Assembly: GCA_944319915.1 (NCBI GenBank)
Contig: CALUEY010000002.1
Span: 124,001-188,000 of the forward strand
DNA length: 64,000 nt
Origin: an uncultured Prevotella sp.
GTDB lineage: Bacteria; Bacteroidota; Bacteroidia; Bacteroidales; Bacteroidaceae
Reading direction: 5' to 3'
The position numbers and the translations under genes were made by a program. The notes beneath the pieces were generated by a model, which ran no database searches, was not told the origin of the DNA, and saw only the letters and a program-made list of their open reading frames with translations. The number at the start of each line of letters is the position of its first letter. The stretch's first letter is position 1. Shown here in pieces: positions 19,040-27,083 of this stretch.

Positions 19040-21891
19040 ACCGCAACGCAAATGATGCCGTGCTCCGCGAAGACGGGCAGATAAATGTATGGGGGGCGCG
19101 TGTCCACAACCTGAAGAACATCAATGTAGTCATTCCGCGCAACAGCCTTACCGTTGTCACGGGCTTGTCGGGGTCGGGAAAGTCGTCGCTTGCGTTCGAC
19201 ACCATTTATGCCGAGGGGCAAAGGCGATACCTTGAGACCTTCTCCGCCTATGCGCGCAATTTCCTTGGCGGGCTCGAACGCCCCGATGTAGACAAGATAA
19301 CGGGCCTTAGCCCTGTGATAAGCATAGAGCAGAAGACCACCAACAAGAATCCGCGCTCCACCGTAGGCACAACCACTGAGATATACGATTTCCTGCGCCT
19401 GCTTTTCGCCCGCGCCGGCAAGGCTTACAGCTATGCCACGGGCGAGGAGATGGTGAAGTACACCGAGGAGAAGGTGCTTGAGATGATCATGCACGGGTAT
19501 GCCGGGAAGAAGATAATGATACTCGCTCCGCTCGTGCGCAGCCGCAAGGGGCATTACCGCGAGCTGTTCGAGAGCATGAGGCGCAAGGGCTACCTCAACA
19601 TACGGGTTGATGGCGAGGTGCTTGAGATAACGCGCGGCATGAAGGTCGACCGCTACAAGAACCACGACATAGAAGTGGTGATCGACAAGCTCCGGGTGCA
19701 GCCAAAGGACGACGACCGCCTCAAGAAAAGCGTCTCCATCGCCATGAAGCAGGGCGACGGCCTGATAATGGTGCTCGATGGTGACAGTGGCGAGGCCAAG
19801 TATTACTCAAAGCGGCTCATGTGTCCCACCACGGGCATCTCCTACAGCGACCCCGCGCCTAACAATTTCTCGTTCAATTCACCGCAGGGGGCCTGCCCGC
19901 GCTGCAAGGGGTTGGGCTACATAAACGAGATAGACATCAACAAGGTTATTCCCGACCGCTCGCTGAGCATTTACAAGGGAGCCATCGTTCCGCTCGGCAA
20001 GTATCGCAACCAGATGATATTCTGGCAGATAGACGCCATCCTCCATAAGTATGGCTGCGACATAAAGACACCTGTGAGCCAGATGCCCGACGAAGCACTG
20101 GGCGAAATCCTCAACGGCTCGATAGAGAGCGTGCGTATCGACAAGGAGCTTGTACACACGTCGAGCGATTATTTCGTGGCTTACGACGGCGTGGTGAAGT
20201 ACCTCCGCAGCGTGTTCGAGGATGACGACTCTGCCAGCGGGCAGAAGTGGGCCGACCAGTTCATGGCCGTATGCCAATGCCCCGAGTGCCACGGGCAGAG
20301 GCTCAACCGCGAGTCGCTTTCCTACCGTGTGTGGAACAAGAACATCGGCGAGCTATCGGCAATGGACATCGGCGAGTTCCGCGAGTGGCTCTCAGAGGTG
20401 GAGCGGCACCTCGACAGCCAGCAGAGGCAGATAGCGGCCGAGATATTGAAGGAGATACGCACTCGCGTTGACTTCCTGCTCGAAGTGGGGCTCGACTATC
20501 TTTCGCTCAACCGCCAGTCGGCATCGCTCTCCGGCGGCGAGAGCCAGCGCATACGCCTTGCCACGCAGATAGGCTCGCAGCTCGTCAACGTGCTCTACAT
20601 ACTCGACGAGCCGAGCATAGGGCTCCACCAGCGCGACAACGAGCGGCTCATACGCTCGCTCAAAGAGCTGCGCGACATAGGCAATACGGTCATCGTGGTG
20701 GAGCACGACCGCGACATGATGCTCAACGCCGACTACATCGTAGACATTGGCCCAAAGGCCGGGCGGCATGGCGGCGAGGTGGTGTTCCAGGGCACGCCCG
20801 GGCAGATGATGGGCAGCCACACGCTCACGAGCAAGTATCTCAGCGGCGAGCTTAAGATAGAAGTGCCTGCCGCCAGGCGCAAGGGCAGCGGCAAGAGCCT
20901 GTGGCTGCGCGGGGCTCGGGGCAACAACCTCAGGGGCGTTGACGTGGAGTTTCCGCTCGGCAAGCTCATCGTCGTGACGGGGGTGAGCGGCTCTGGCAAG
21001 TCAACGCTCATCAACGAGACCCTGCAGCCCATACTCAGCCACCACTTTTACCGTTCGGCCAAGAAGCCCATGCCTTACGACAGCATTGAGGGCCTTGAGG
21101 CTATCGACAAGGTGGTAAACGTAGACCAAAGCCCGCTGGGGCGCACGCCGCGCTCCAATCCGGCCACCTACACGGGAGTGTTTGGCGACATACGTTCGTT
21201 GTTCGTCAACCTGCCCGAGGCCAAGATAAGGGGGTATAAGCCCGGTCGCTTTTCGTTCAACGTGAAGGGAGGCCGCTGCGAGGCATGCGGGGGCAATGGA
21301 TACAAGACCATTGAGATGAACTTCCTGCCCGACGTGATGGTGCCTTGCGAGGTGTGCCACGGCAAGCGTTACAACCGCGAGACGCTCGAGGTGCGCTACA
21401 AGGGCAAGAGCATTGCCGACGTGCTCGACATGACCATAAACCAGGCTGTGGAGTTCTTTGAGAACGTGCCCGACATACTCCGCAAGATAAAGACCATACA
21501 GGACGTGGGCCTTGGCTACATAAAGCTGGGCCAGCCCTCGCCAACGCTCTCGGGGGGCGAGAGCCAGCGCGTGAAACTGGCCACTGAGCTGAGCAAGCGC
21601 GACACGGGCAAGACGCTCTACATCCTCGACGAGCCAACCACCGGACTGCACTTTGAGGACATCAGAATCCTGATGGATGTGCTGCAGAAGTTGGTTGACC
21701 GGGGCAACACGGTCATCGTGATAGAACACAACCTCGACGTGATAAAGCTGGCCGACCATATCATCGACATGGGGCCCGAGGGCGGCCGCAAGGGCGGCTG
21801 CGTGCTTTCCGTAGGCACGCCCGAGGAGGTGGCCATGAGCGACAAGGGCTTTACGCCGCGCTTCCTGCGCCAGGAGCTTGGCCTCGGCTGA
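19036..21891 (+). CDS. uvrA: Excinuclease ABC subunit A
   Basis: DNA damage sensor of nucleotide excision repair, an ABC-type ATPase dimer. The 951-residue protein has both ATPase halves: Walker A GLSGSGKSS near residue 45 and GVSGSGKST near residue 655, with two SGGESQRI/V signatures. The zinc finger CEACGGNGY...CEVCHGKRYN is complete. The first insertion also has paired cysteines (CPRCKGLGY and CPECHGQR). Its ATG lies inside the stop of the CHU_C gene. A strong terminator follows 29 bases later. Confidence 0.98.
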   Translation: MNRNANDAVLREDGQINVWGARVHNLKNINVVIPRNSLTVVTGLSGSGKSSLAFDTIYAEGQRRYLETFSAYARNFLGGLERPDVDKITGLSPVISIEQKTTNKNPRSTVGTTTEIYDFLRLLFARAGKAYSYATGEEMVKYTEEKVLEMIMHGYAGKKIMILAPLVRSRKGHYRELFESMRRKGYLNIRVDGEVLEITRGMKVDRYKNHDIEVVIDKLRVQPKDDDRLKKSVSIAMKQGDGLIMVLDGDSGEAKYYSKRLMCPTTGISYSDPAPNNFSFNSPQGACPRCKGLGYINEIDINKVIPDRSLSIYKGAIVPLGKYRNQMIFWQIDAILHKYGCDIKTPVSQMPDEALGEILNGSIESVRIDKELVHTSSDYFVAYDGVVKYLRSVFEDDDSASGQKWADQFMAVCQCPECHGQRLNRESLSYRVWNKNIGELSAMDIGEFREWLSEVERHLDSQQRQIAAEILKEIRTRVDFLLEVGLDYLSLNRQSASLSGGESQRIRLATQIGSQLVNVLYILDEPSIGLHQRDNERLIRSLKELRDIGNTVIVVEHDRDMMLNADYIVDIGPKAGRHGGEVVFQGTPGQMMGSHTLTSKYLSGELKIEVPAARRKGSGKSLWLRGARGNNLRGVDVEFPLGKLIVVTGVSGSGKSTLINETLQPILSHHFYRSAKKPMPYDSIEGLEAIDKVVNVDQSPLGRTPRSNPATYTGVFGDIRSLFVNLPEAKIRGYKPGRFSFNVKGGRCEACGGNGYKTIEMNFLPDVMVPCEVCHGKRYNRETLEVRYKGKSIADVLDMTINQAVEFFENVPDILRKIKTIQDVGLGYIKLGQPSPTLSGGESQRVKLATELSKRDTGKTLYILDEPTTGLHFEDIRILMDVLQKLVDRGNTVIVIEHNLDVIKLADHIIDMGPEGGRKGGCVLSVGTPEEVAMSDKGFTPRFLRQELGLG

Positions 21892-21920
21892 GCCTGGCTG
21901 CACAGTGTGGGCGTTGAAGC

Positions 21921-21955
21921 AAAGGGGCAAGGCTTGCGGCCTTGCCCCCTTTTTG
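21921..21955 (+). terminator. Terminator of uvrA
   Basis: GGGGCAAGGC pairs with GCCTTGCCCC over 10 bp around a 5-base loop and is followed by CTTTTTG. A preceding AAA lets it serve the convergent porin gene too. Confidence 0.85.
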
Positions 21956-21983
21956 TCATGTCAGCAATTGTGTTGGTTTGTGT

Positions 21984-22982
21984 TTAGAAGCGAGTCATGA
22001 ACTCTATTACTACCTTGTCTTGTTCCGAGGGCTTGGCTATTGCCCCTTCGCGGTAGAAATATTTCTCATAGTTCAGGCGGATGTCTGATACGAATGGGGT
22101 AGAGAGGCTCAGCGTAACGCCTCCCGTTATGCGCTGCCGGCGATAGTCGGTGGTGTAGAGCAGCCCTTCTTCGTTTAGCGTTCCGTCGCTGTGGTCGCTC
22201 ATGTAGTCGTAGCGCACCAGTGGCGAAACCTTCTTTACCAGCGGCTTCTTTCCGCCCACCTTTATGTCGTAGTTCACGAAGCCGTCAAAAGAGTGCACCG
22301 CCCCGTATGCATCGTCGGCGTAGTGCTTGTACAGGTATTCGGCCTCTACGTGCCAGCCGTTGCCGTGGTAATAGGCTCCTGCGTCATACATCATGATGTT
22401 GGTGGTCTCGGGCTTTATCTTCTGCACGCTGAGCGTCAGGTTGAACCCGCGTGGGAAGAGCAGCTGTGCCTTGGCCGAATAGTTGATGTTGTTAGTCCAG
22501 AAATCCTTTTGCTCGGTAAGGCCGGAGCCATTGAATATTCCGGCTTCGAGTATTATAGGGAAGCCGGGGTTGAAGGTATAGCCGAGCGTGGCGCCCACGT
22601 CGCGCACGTTGCCTACCTGCTTGGCTATGAACGAGCGGTTGGCGAAGTACTGCTGGTGGGGCGAGCGGTGGGCGTCGATGGTGAACGGCACGCGCATTTG
22701 GCCGATTGTAAAGTTGAGTGTCTTCCAAGGGGATATGCGCGTATATGCATCGAGCATCTTTATGTTGCCCTCGTCGGAGAGGTCTATCTCGGCCTTGTAC
22801 GACACAGCGTCTACCACCTTGCCCGTAAGGCTGAAGCGGGCGTTGCGCACTTGGAAGCGGCCCTTGCCCTCCTCAGTTTGGTATTCGTACTTGCCGCGGA
22901 TGGTTCCGTGTATTTCCGGCTTGAACTGTGCGGCGGCGTCGATGCTTGCCGTCAGTGCCAATATGGCCAATAGTTTTTTCAT
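21984..22982 (-). CDS. OprO/OprP-like porin
   Basis: Outer-membrane barrel of the phosphate-selective porin O/P family. A signal peptide (residues 1-18, ending in AAAQ) leads into strands such as FQVRNARFSLTGKV and YKAEIDLSDEG. The family block FTIGQMRVPFTIDAHRSP is present, and the protein ends in Phe (FMTRF), as barrel proteins do. The 332-residue length is a little short for the family. Selectivity for phosphate is not implied by the family name. Upstream, CAAAGTTC on the plus strand (23069-23076) could be a degenerate minus-strand -7 box. Confidence 0.82.
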   Translation of the reverse strand: MKKLLAILALTASIDAAAQFKPEIHGTIRGKYEYQTEEGKGRFQVRNARFSLTGKVVDAVSYKAEIDLSDEGNIKMLDAYTRISPWKTLNFTIGQMRVPFTIDAHRSPHQQYFANRSFIAKQVGNVRDVGATLGYTFNPGFPIILEAGIFNGSGLTEQKDFWTNNINYSAKAQLLFPRGFNLTLSVQKIKPETTNIMMYDAGAYYHGNGWHVEAEYLYKHYADDAYGAVHSFDGFVNYDIKVGGKKPLVKKVSPLVRYDYMSDHSDGTLNEEGLLYTTDYRRQRITGGVTLSLSTPFVSDIRLNYEKYFYREGAIAKPSEQDKVVIEFMTRF

Positions 22983-23241
22983 GCGTTGGCTCTTTTTGTT
23001 GTTCCTTTAAGGCTTTTGTGCTTGGAGATTTGCTTCCTGCTGGTTTCCGCACCACTTGTCATGCGCTGCAAAGTTCGGTATTATTTGTTACAAAACGATT
23101 GCAAAGTCTTTAAAGAAAGATAAAAATGGGTGGAAACGGTTTCGGCCCTGGCTATGCCGAAGTAGAAGGGACTGTGCAGGCAAAAAGCAGTGGCGGGCTT
23201 GATTTTGCGGTGAGTGATGGTGTAATTAATTAAATTAGTAG

Positions 23242-23249
23242 TAACTTTG
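23242..23249 (+). promoter_or_regulatory. Bacteroidetes-type -7 box for mntP
   Basis: TAACTTTG, 24 bases before the ATG at 23274. It overlaps the in-frame TTG that would otherwise give a longer protein, which supports the later start. I saw no manganese riboswitch in the gap 22983-23273. Confidence 0.55.
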
Positions 23250-23273
23250 CAGCCGCTTTATGAATCAGTGTTT

Positions 23274-23852
23274 ATGAGTTTCTTCGACATTTGCCTTTTG
23301 GCATTTGCCCTGGCCATGGACTGCTTTGCGGTGTCGATGGTGAGCGGGGTCATAATGAGCCGCTTTGTGGTTGGGGTGGCCCTGCGCATGGCGGTGCTGT
23401 TTGGCCTTTTCCAGGCATTCATGCCTTTCGTTGGGTGGCTTGCCACGAGCCATTTCCGCGAATACATCGAGTCGGTTGACCATTGGATTGCCTTTGGCTT
23501 GCTGGCTTTCCTTGGCGGCAAGATGGTGCGCGACGCTTTCTCTGGCGATGACGGGTGCCGCCACTTTGCGCCTGACAGGTTGCGCACCCAGGTGGTGCTC
23601 TCTGTGGCCACGAGCATCGATGCGCTGGCCGTGGGCATCTCGTTTGCCTGCCTCGGCTACGGCAGCCTGTCGCAGTTGGGCTTGCCGCTGCTTGTCATCG
23701 GGCTTGTTTCGCTGCTCATGTCGCTTGTTGGCACAGCCCTTGGGGCTCGCTTTGGTTGCGCCATAGCCCGCAGGCTTAAGCCAGACCTCGTGGGCGGTGT
23801 CATCCTGCTGCTCATCGGCGTAAAGATATTGGTGAGCCACCTTTGCGCCTGA
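23274..23852 (+). CDS. mntP: Manganese efflux pump MntP
   Basis: Inner-membrane Mn2+ exporter of six helices. Both halves of the internal repeat are clear: ALAMDCFAVSM near the N-terminus and TSIDALAVGISF in the middle. With the start at 23274 the first conserved Asp is residue 16, the same number as in E. coli MntP, which supports this start over the TTG at 23247. The protein is 192 residues, normal for the family. The gene stands alone with its own promoter. Confidence 0.92.
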   Translation: MSFFDICLLAFALAMDCFAVSMVSGVIMSRFVVGVALRMAVLFGLFQAFMPFVGWLATSHFREYIESVDHWIAFGLLAFLGGKMVRDAFSGDDGCRHFAPDRLRTQVVLSVATSIDALAVGISFACLGYGSLSQLGLPLLVIGLVSLLMSLVGTALGARFGCAIARRLKPDLVGGVILLLIGVKILVSHLCA

Positions 23853-23985
23853 TGGCGAGGCCATGGCCGCAGGCGGCATTGCCTGTGGCGCGCCGCGGCG
23901 AGTGGGTAGGGGCGGCGTTGGGATGCCTCGTGGGCATTCGCGTTTCTTTACATAAGTGCTGTCCGGGGACTGTATTGCCGTTGTT

Positions 23986-24085
23986 GCCTTGCCAAACGTG
24001 CGCTTTTGCCCTGCCAAACGGTGCGTTTCAGACTGCGGAATGGGCTGTTTTGCTTGGCGAAAAGGCACGTGTTGCCAAGTGGCTG
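23986..24085 (+). repeat. 22-bp degenerate tandem array, copy B
   Basis: Four units with core starts at 23996, 24018, 24040 and 24062, each 22 bp apart. The cores have diverged (ACGTGCGCTTT, ACGGTGCGTTT, ATGGGCTGTTT) and the last is the terminal type (AAGGCACGTGTT). TTCTTTACATAA lies upstream, its TAC starting 47 bp before the first core. The array fills most of the 348-base gap between mntP and the YeiH-type gene; nothing else is recognisable there. Orientation is plus. Confidence 0.72.
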
Positions 24086-24200
24086 ATTGTCAATTTCTTG
24101 CAGATGCAGGCCATGCTGAGCTTTTGATGCTGAATTATTTTGACATACGAGGTGCTTGCGCGCCTCGTGAAACTTTGAATTCAATTAATAATAAAAATAG

Positions 24201-25241
24201 ATGATTAAACTTACAGAACAGCGGAGCAGCATGCTGCACGGCGTGTTGCTCATGGCACTCTTTTCGTGCGCGGCGTTTTACATTGGCGGCATGGGCTTTG
24301 TAAAGGCCCTTTCGTTCAGTCCGATGATTGTGGGCATAATCCTTGGCATGCTTTACGCCAACAGCCTGCGCAACAACCTCCCCGACACGTGGGTGCCAGG
24401 GATACAGTTTTGCTCTAAGCGGGTGCTGCGTCTGGGCATAATACTTTATGGCTTCAGGCTAACCTTCCAGGACGTCATGGCGGTGGGCCTGCCGGCCATT
24501 GTGGTGGATGCCGCAATCGTGGCCTCCACGATTGCCGTTGGGCTGCTTGTGGGCAGGCTGCTCCGGATGGATCGCGGCATAGCCTTGCTCACCTCGGTGG
24601 GCAGTGCCATCTGTGGGGCTGCGGCCATCCTCGGCACAGAGTCGGCCATAAGGGTGAAGCCCTACAAGACGGCAGTGGCCGTGGCTACGGTGGTGATTTT
24701 CGGCACTTTGGCCATGTTCCTTTACCCCATTGCCTACCGCAGTGGATTGCTGGGCCTGCAGCCCGAGGCCATGGGCCTGTTTACTGGGGCCACGGTGCAC
24801 GAGGTGGCCCACGTGGTGGGGGCAGGCAATGCCATGGGCAAGGCTGTGGCCGACACGGCAATAATAGTGAAGATGATAAGGGTGATGATGCTCGTGCCGG
24901 TGCTCTTCGTCATTGGCTATGCCGTGCGTAGGGCGGCTGTGGCTGGTGCTGGCGACTCAAGCCGCGCCAAGGTGCAGGTGCCGTGGTTTGCGGTGCTCTT
25001 CCTCGTTGCCATTGGCTTCAACTCATTGGGGGTGCTGCCGGCGGCGGTGGTTGGTTTCATCAATGAGTTCGACACGTTCCTGCTCACCATGGCCATGGCT
25101 GCGCTGGGCGCTGAGACGAGCATCGACAAGTTTCGCCGCGCCGGAGCCAAGCCGTTTGTGCTGGCCTTGGTTCTTTTCTTTTGGCTTGTAGGTGCTGGCT
25201 ATGTGTTGGTTAGTTGTCTTGTGCCTGCCATGATGGGGTAG
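24201..25241 (+). CDS. YeiH/UPF0324-family putative sulfate exporter
   Basis: Inner-membrane protein of 346 residues with about ten hydrophobic segments. Family blocks include FSPMIVGIILGMLYAN, FCSKRVLRLGIILYGFRLTF, GSAICGAAAILGTES and TGATVHEVAHVVGAG. Members are annotated as putative sulfate exporters from limited evidence, so the substrate is uncertain. It follows array B and is closed by a perfect hairpin. Confidence 0.85.
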   Translation: MIKLTEQRSSMLHGVLLMALFSCAAFYIGGMGFVKALSFSPMIVGIILGMLYANSLRNNLPDTWVPGIQFCSKRVLRLGIILYGFRLTFQDVMAVGLPAIVVDAAIVASTIAVGLLVGRLLRMDRGIALLTSVGSAICGAAAILGTESAIRVKPYKTAVAVATVVIFGTLAMFLYPIAYRSGLLGLQPEAMGLFTGATVHEVAHVVGAGNAMGKAVADTAIIVKMIRVMMLVPVLFVIGYAVRRAAVAGAGDSSRAKVQVPWFAVLFLVAIGFNSLGVLPAAVVGFINEFDTFLLTMAMAALGAETSIDKFRRAGAKPFVLALVLFFWLVGAGYVLVSCLVPAMMG

Positions 25242-25277
25242 GGCAGGCGAACTTGTTGCATCCTCCCCCAAAAGTGG

Positions 25278-25317
25278 GCAAGGCCGCAAGGAACAGTGGT
25301 GTTCCTTGCGGCCTTGC
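25278..25317. terminator. Perfect 17-bp hairpin between convergent genes
   Basis: GCAAGGCCGCAAGGAAC pairs exactly with GTTCCTTGCGGCCTTGC around the loop AGTGGT. It sits in the 95-base gap between the stop codons of the YeiH-type gene and the helicase gene, so it can end transcription from both sides. There is no T-run on the plus side. Confidence 0.65.
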
Positions 25318-25336
25318 CTGTATAAACGTTTGTTTG

Positions 25337-27067
25337 TCAGTGCTTTTGCTTCCTTTTGGCCAGCTTTTCCATCCTGCGCCTGGCTTCTGGTGCCTCGGGG
25401 TAAAGTTCAAGGGCCTTGGCGTAGTTGGCCACGGCGGCGTCGGTCATGTGTTCTTTCTCGCACTCCTTGCCGAGCAGGGTGTATTCTGCGGCCAGCTTCT
25501 TGAGGAATGTCTCTTTGGAGCGCAGCTCGGCCTTAAGCCGCTCAACCTCGCTGGTGAGCGACGTTATCACCCCCAGCTTGCGGCGTATGAGCCGCTTGGC
25601 AGCCGGCTTCTCTATGTCGTAGCGGCTGTGGATGGCCTTGAAGAAGTAGGCTATGAAGGTGTCGAAGTCTTGGCGGTCGAAGGCTTTTACGGCTTGGTTG
25701 TACTCGGAGTCGGCCTTGCTCTCGTGCATGGCCTGCGAGTAAATTGCGCTGTCGTTGTACTGCCTGGCGAAGCTCACCACCTCGGGGCGGACGAATATGT
25801 CTTTTTTCTTGATGGGTTCCTTGAGGGTTATGCCTTCGAGCGAGGAGCATCGGCTCAGGGCCACGTATGCTTGTCCCCCGGCGAACACTCCCCCTGAAAA
25901 ATCGATGTTTACTTGCCTGAATGTTAGCCCTTGACTTTTGTGTACGGTGATGGCCCATGCCAGGCGCATGGGAAACTGGCGGTAGGTGCCGAGCGGCTGC
26001 TCTTCTATCTTCTGTTCTTTTTCGTTGAAGGTGTAGCGTATGTTCTCCCAGATGTCGCGCTCTACGTCGTACTCGTTGCCGTCTTCGGTTATCACGGTTA
26101 TTATGCCTTGGCTTTCGTCGATGCCATCGATGACGCCGAGGGTGCCGTTAACCCACCGCTTCTCCTTGTCGTTCTTTATGAAGATGACCTGCGCGCCGGG
26201 CTTTACGTGCAGTTCCATGGGCGTTGGCAGCGACGTAAGCGGGAATTCGCCGCTTATTTCGCCGTTGAAGATGGTTGGCCTGCCCTCAAGTTGGGCAAGC
26301 TGCTGCTCGTTGATGTAGTCAACAGTGTCGCGCCTTGAGGCCAGGGTTATGGCCAGTGACCCATTGCTGGTGCTGAGGTGTCGGCCCACGCGGTCGTTGA
26401 GTGCCTGCAGCTCCTTGTCGCTGGCTGTGTTGTTGCGGATGTGGTCGAGTATGCTGATGAAGGTGCTGTCTTTCTGCCTGTACACTTTCTTCAGCTCTAT
26501 GCTGACGAGCCGCATCTCGTTGAACACCTTGGCGGCAAAGAAATAGAAGGAGCTGTAGAAAGGCTGGAGCAGCCGGCGGTCGTCTTCTGTGACCACCGGC
26601 TCAAGTTGGTAGATGTCGCCCACGAGCAGCAGTTGCTTCCCTCCGAATGGCTCGCGCATGTTGCGGCAGTAGATGCGCAGCACCTTGTCGATGAAGTCGA
26701 TCGTGTCGGCGCACACCATGCTTATCTCATCTATGATGATAAGCTCGGTTTCGCGCAGCAGCTTGCAATGGTCGCCACTGTATTTGAGTGTTTTCCTGAT
26801 GTTTCGCGGGCTGTAGCGGTTGTCTGTGGGGATTAGCGGGTGGAAGGGCAGGCGGAAGAAGCTGTGCAACGTGCTACCCCCGGCGTTTATGGCTGCGATG
26901 CCGGTGGGCGCGAGGATTACGTGCTTTTTCTTGGTGGTCTTGGCCACATGGCGAAGGAACGTAGACTTGCCCGTGCCCGCTTTGCCGGTAAGGAAAAGCG
27001 AGCGACGGGTGGTGTTGATTATCTTCAGGGCCGACTGCCACTCTTTGTTGACGAGGTCTAACTCCAT
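25337..27067 (-). CDS. Pif1-like superfamily 1 helicase
   Basis: ATP-dependent DNA helicase of the Pif1/RecD branch. The 576-residue protein has Walker A TGKAGTGKST near residue 27, TAPTGIAA-type motif Ia (LAPTGIAAINAGG), Walker B IIDEISM near residue 104, and a C-terminal motif AWAITVHKSQGLTF, all typical of Pif1. The last 150 residues are a helical Lys/Glu-rich extension with a TPR-like stretch (AAVANYAKALELYPEA). It starts 16 bases after the PBP1A stop and probably forms the end of the lpx-miaA-PBP operon. Confidence 0.88.
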   Translation of the reverse strand: MELDLVNKEWQSALKIINTTRRSLFLTGKAGTGKSTFLRHVAKTTKKKHVILAPTGIAAINAGGSTLHSFFRLPFHPLIPTDNRYSPRNIRKTLKYSGDHCKLLRETELIIIDEISMVCADTIDFIDKVLRIYCRNMREPFGGKQLLLVGDIYQLEPVVTEDDRRLLQPFYSSFYFFAAKVFNEMRLVSIELKKVYRQKDSTFISILDHIRNNTASDKELQALNDRVGRHLSTSNGSLAITLASRRDTVDYINEQQLAQLEGRPTIFNGEISGEFPLTSLPTPMELHVKPGAQVIFIKNDKEKRWVNGTLGVIDGIDESQGIITVITEDGNEYDVERDIWENIRYTFNEKEQKIEEQPLGTYRQFPMRLAWAITVHKSQGLTFRQVNIDFSGGVFAGGQAYVALSRCSSLEGITLKEPIKKKDIFVRPEVVSFARQYNDSAIYSQAMHESKADSEYNQAVKAFDRQDFDTFIAYFFKAIHSRYDIEKPAAKRLIRRKLGVITSLTSEVERLKAELRSKETFLKKLAAEYTLLGKECEKEHMTDAAVANYAKALELYPEAPEARRRMEKLAKRKQKH

Positions 27068-27083
27068 CGTGAGCTGTGGGCTA

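Noticed and set aside
22983-23273. Manganese (yybP-ykoY type) riboswitch before mntP
   Set aside because: No conserved loop motifs could be found, and the -7 promoter box lies only 24 bases before the start, leaving no room for one.
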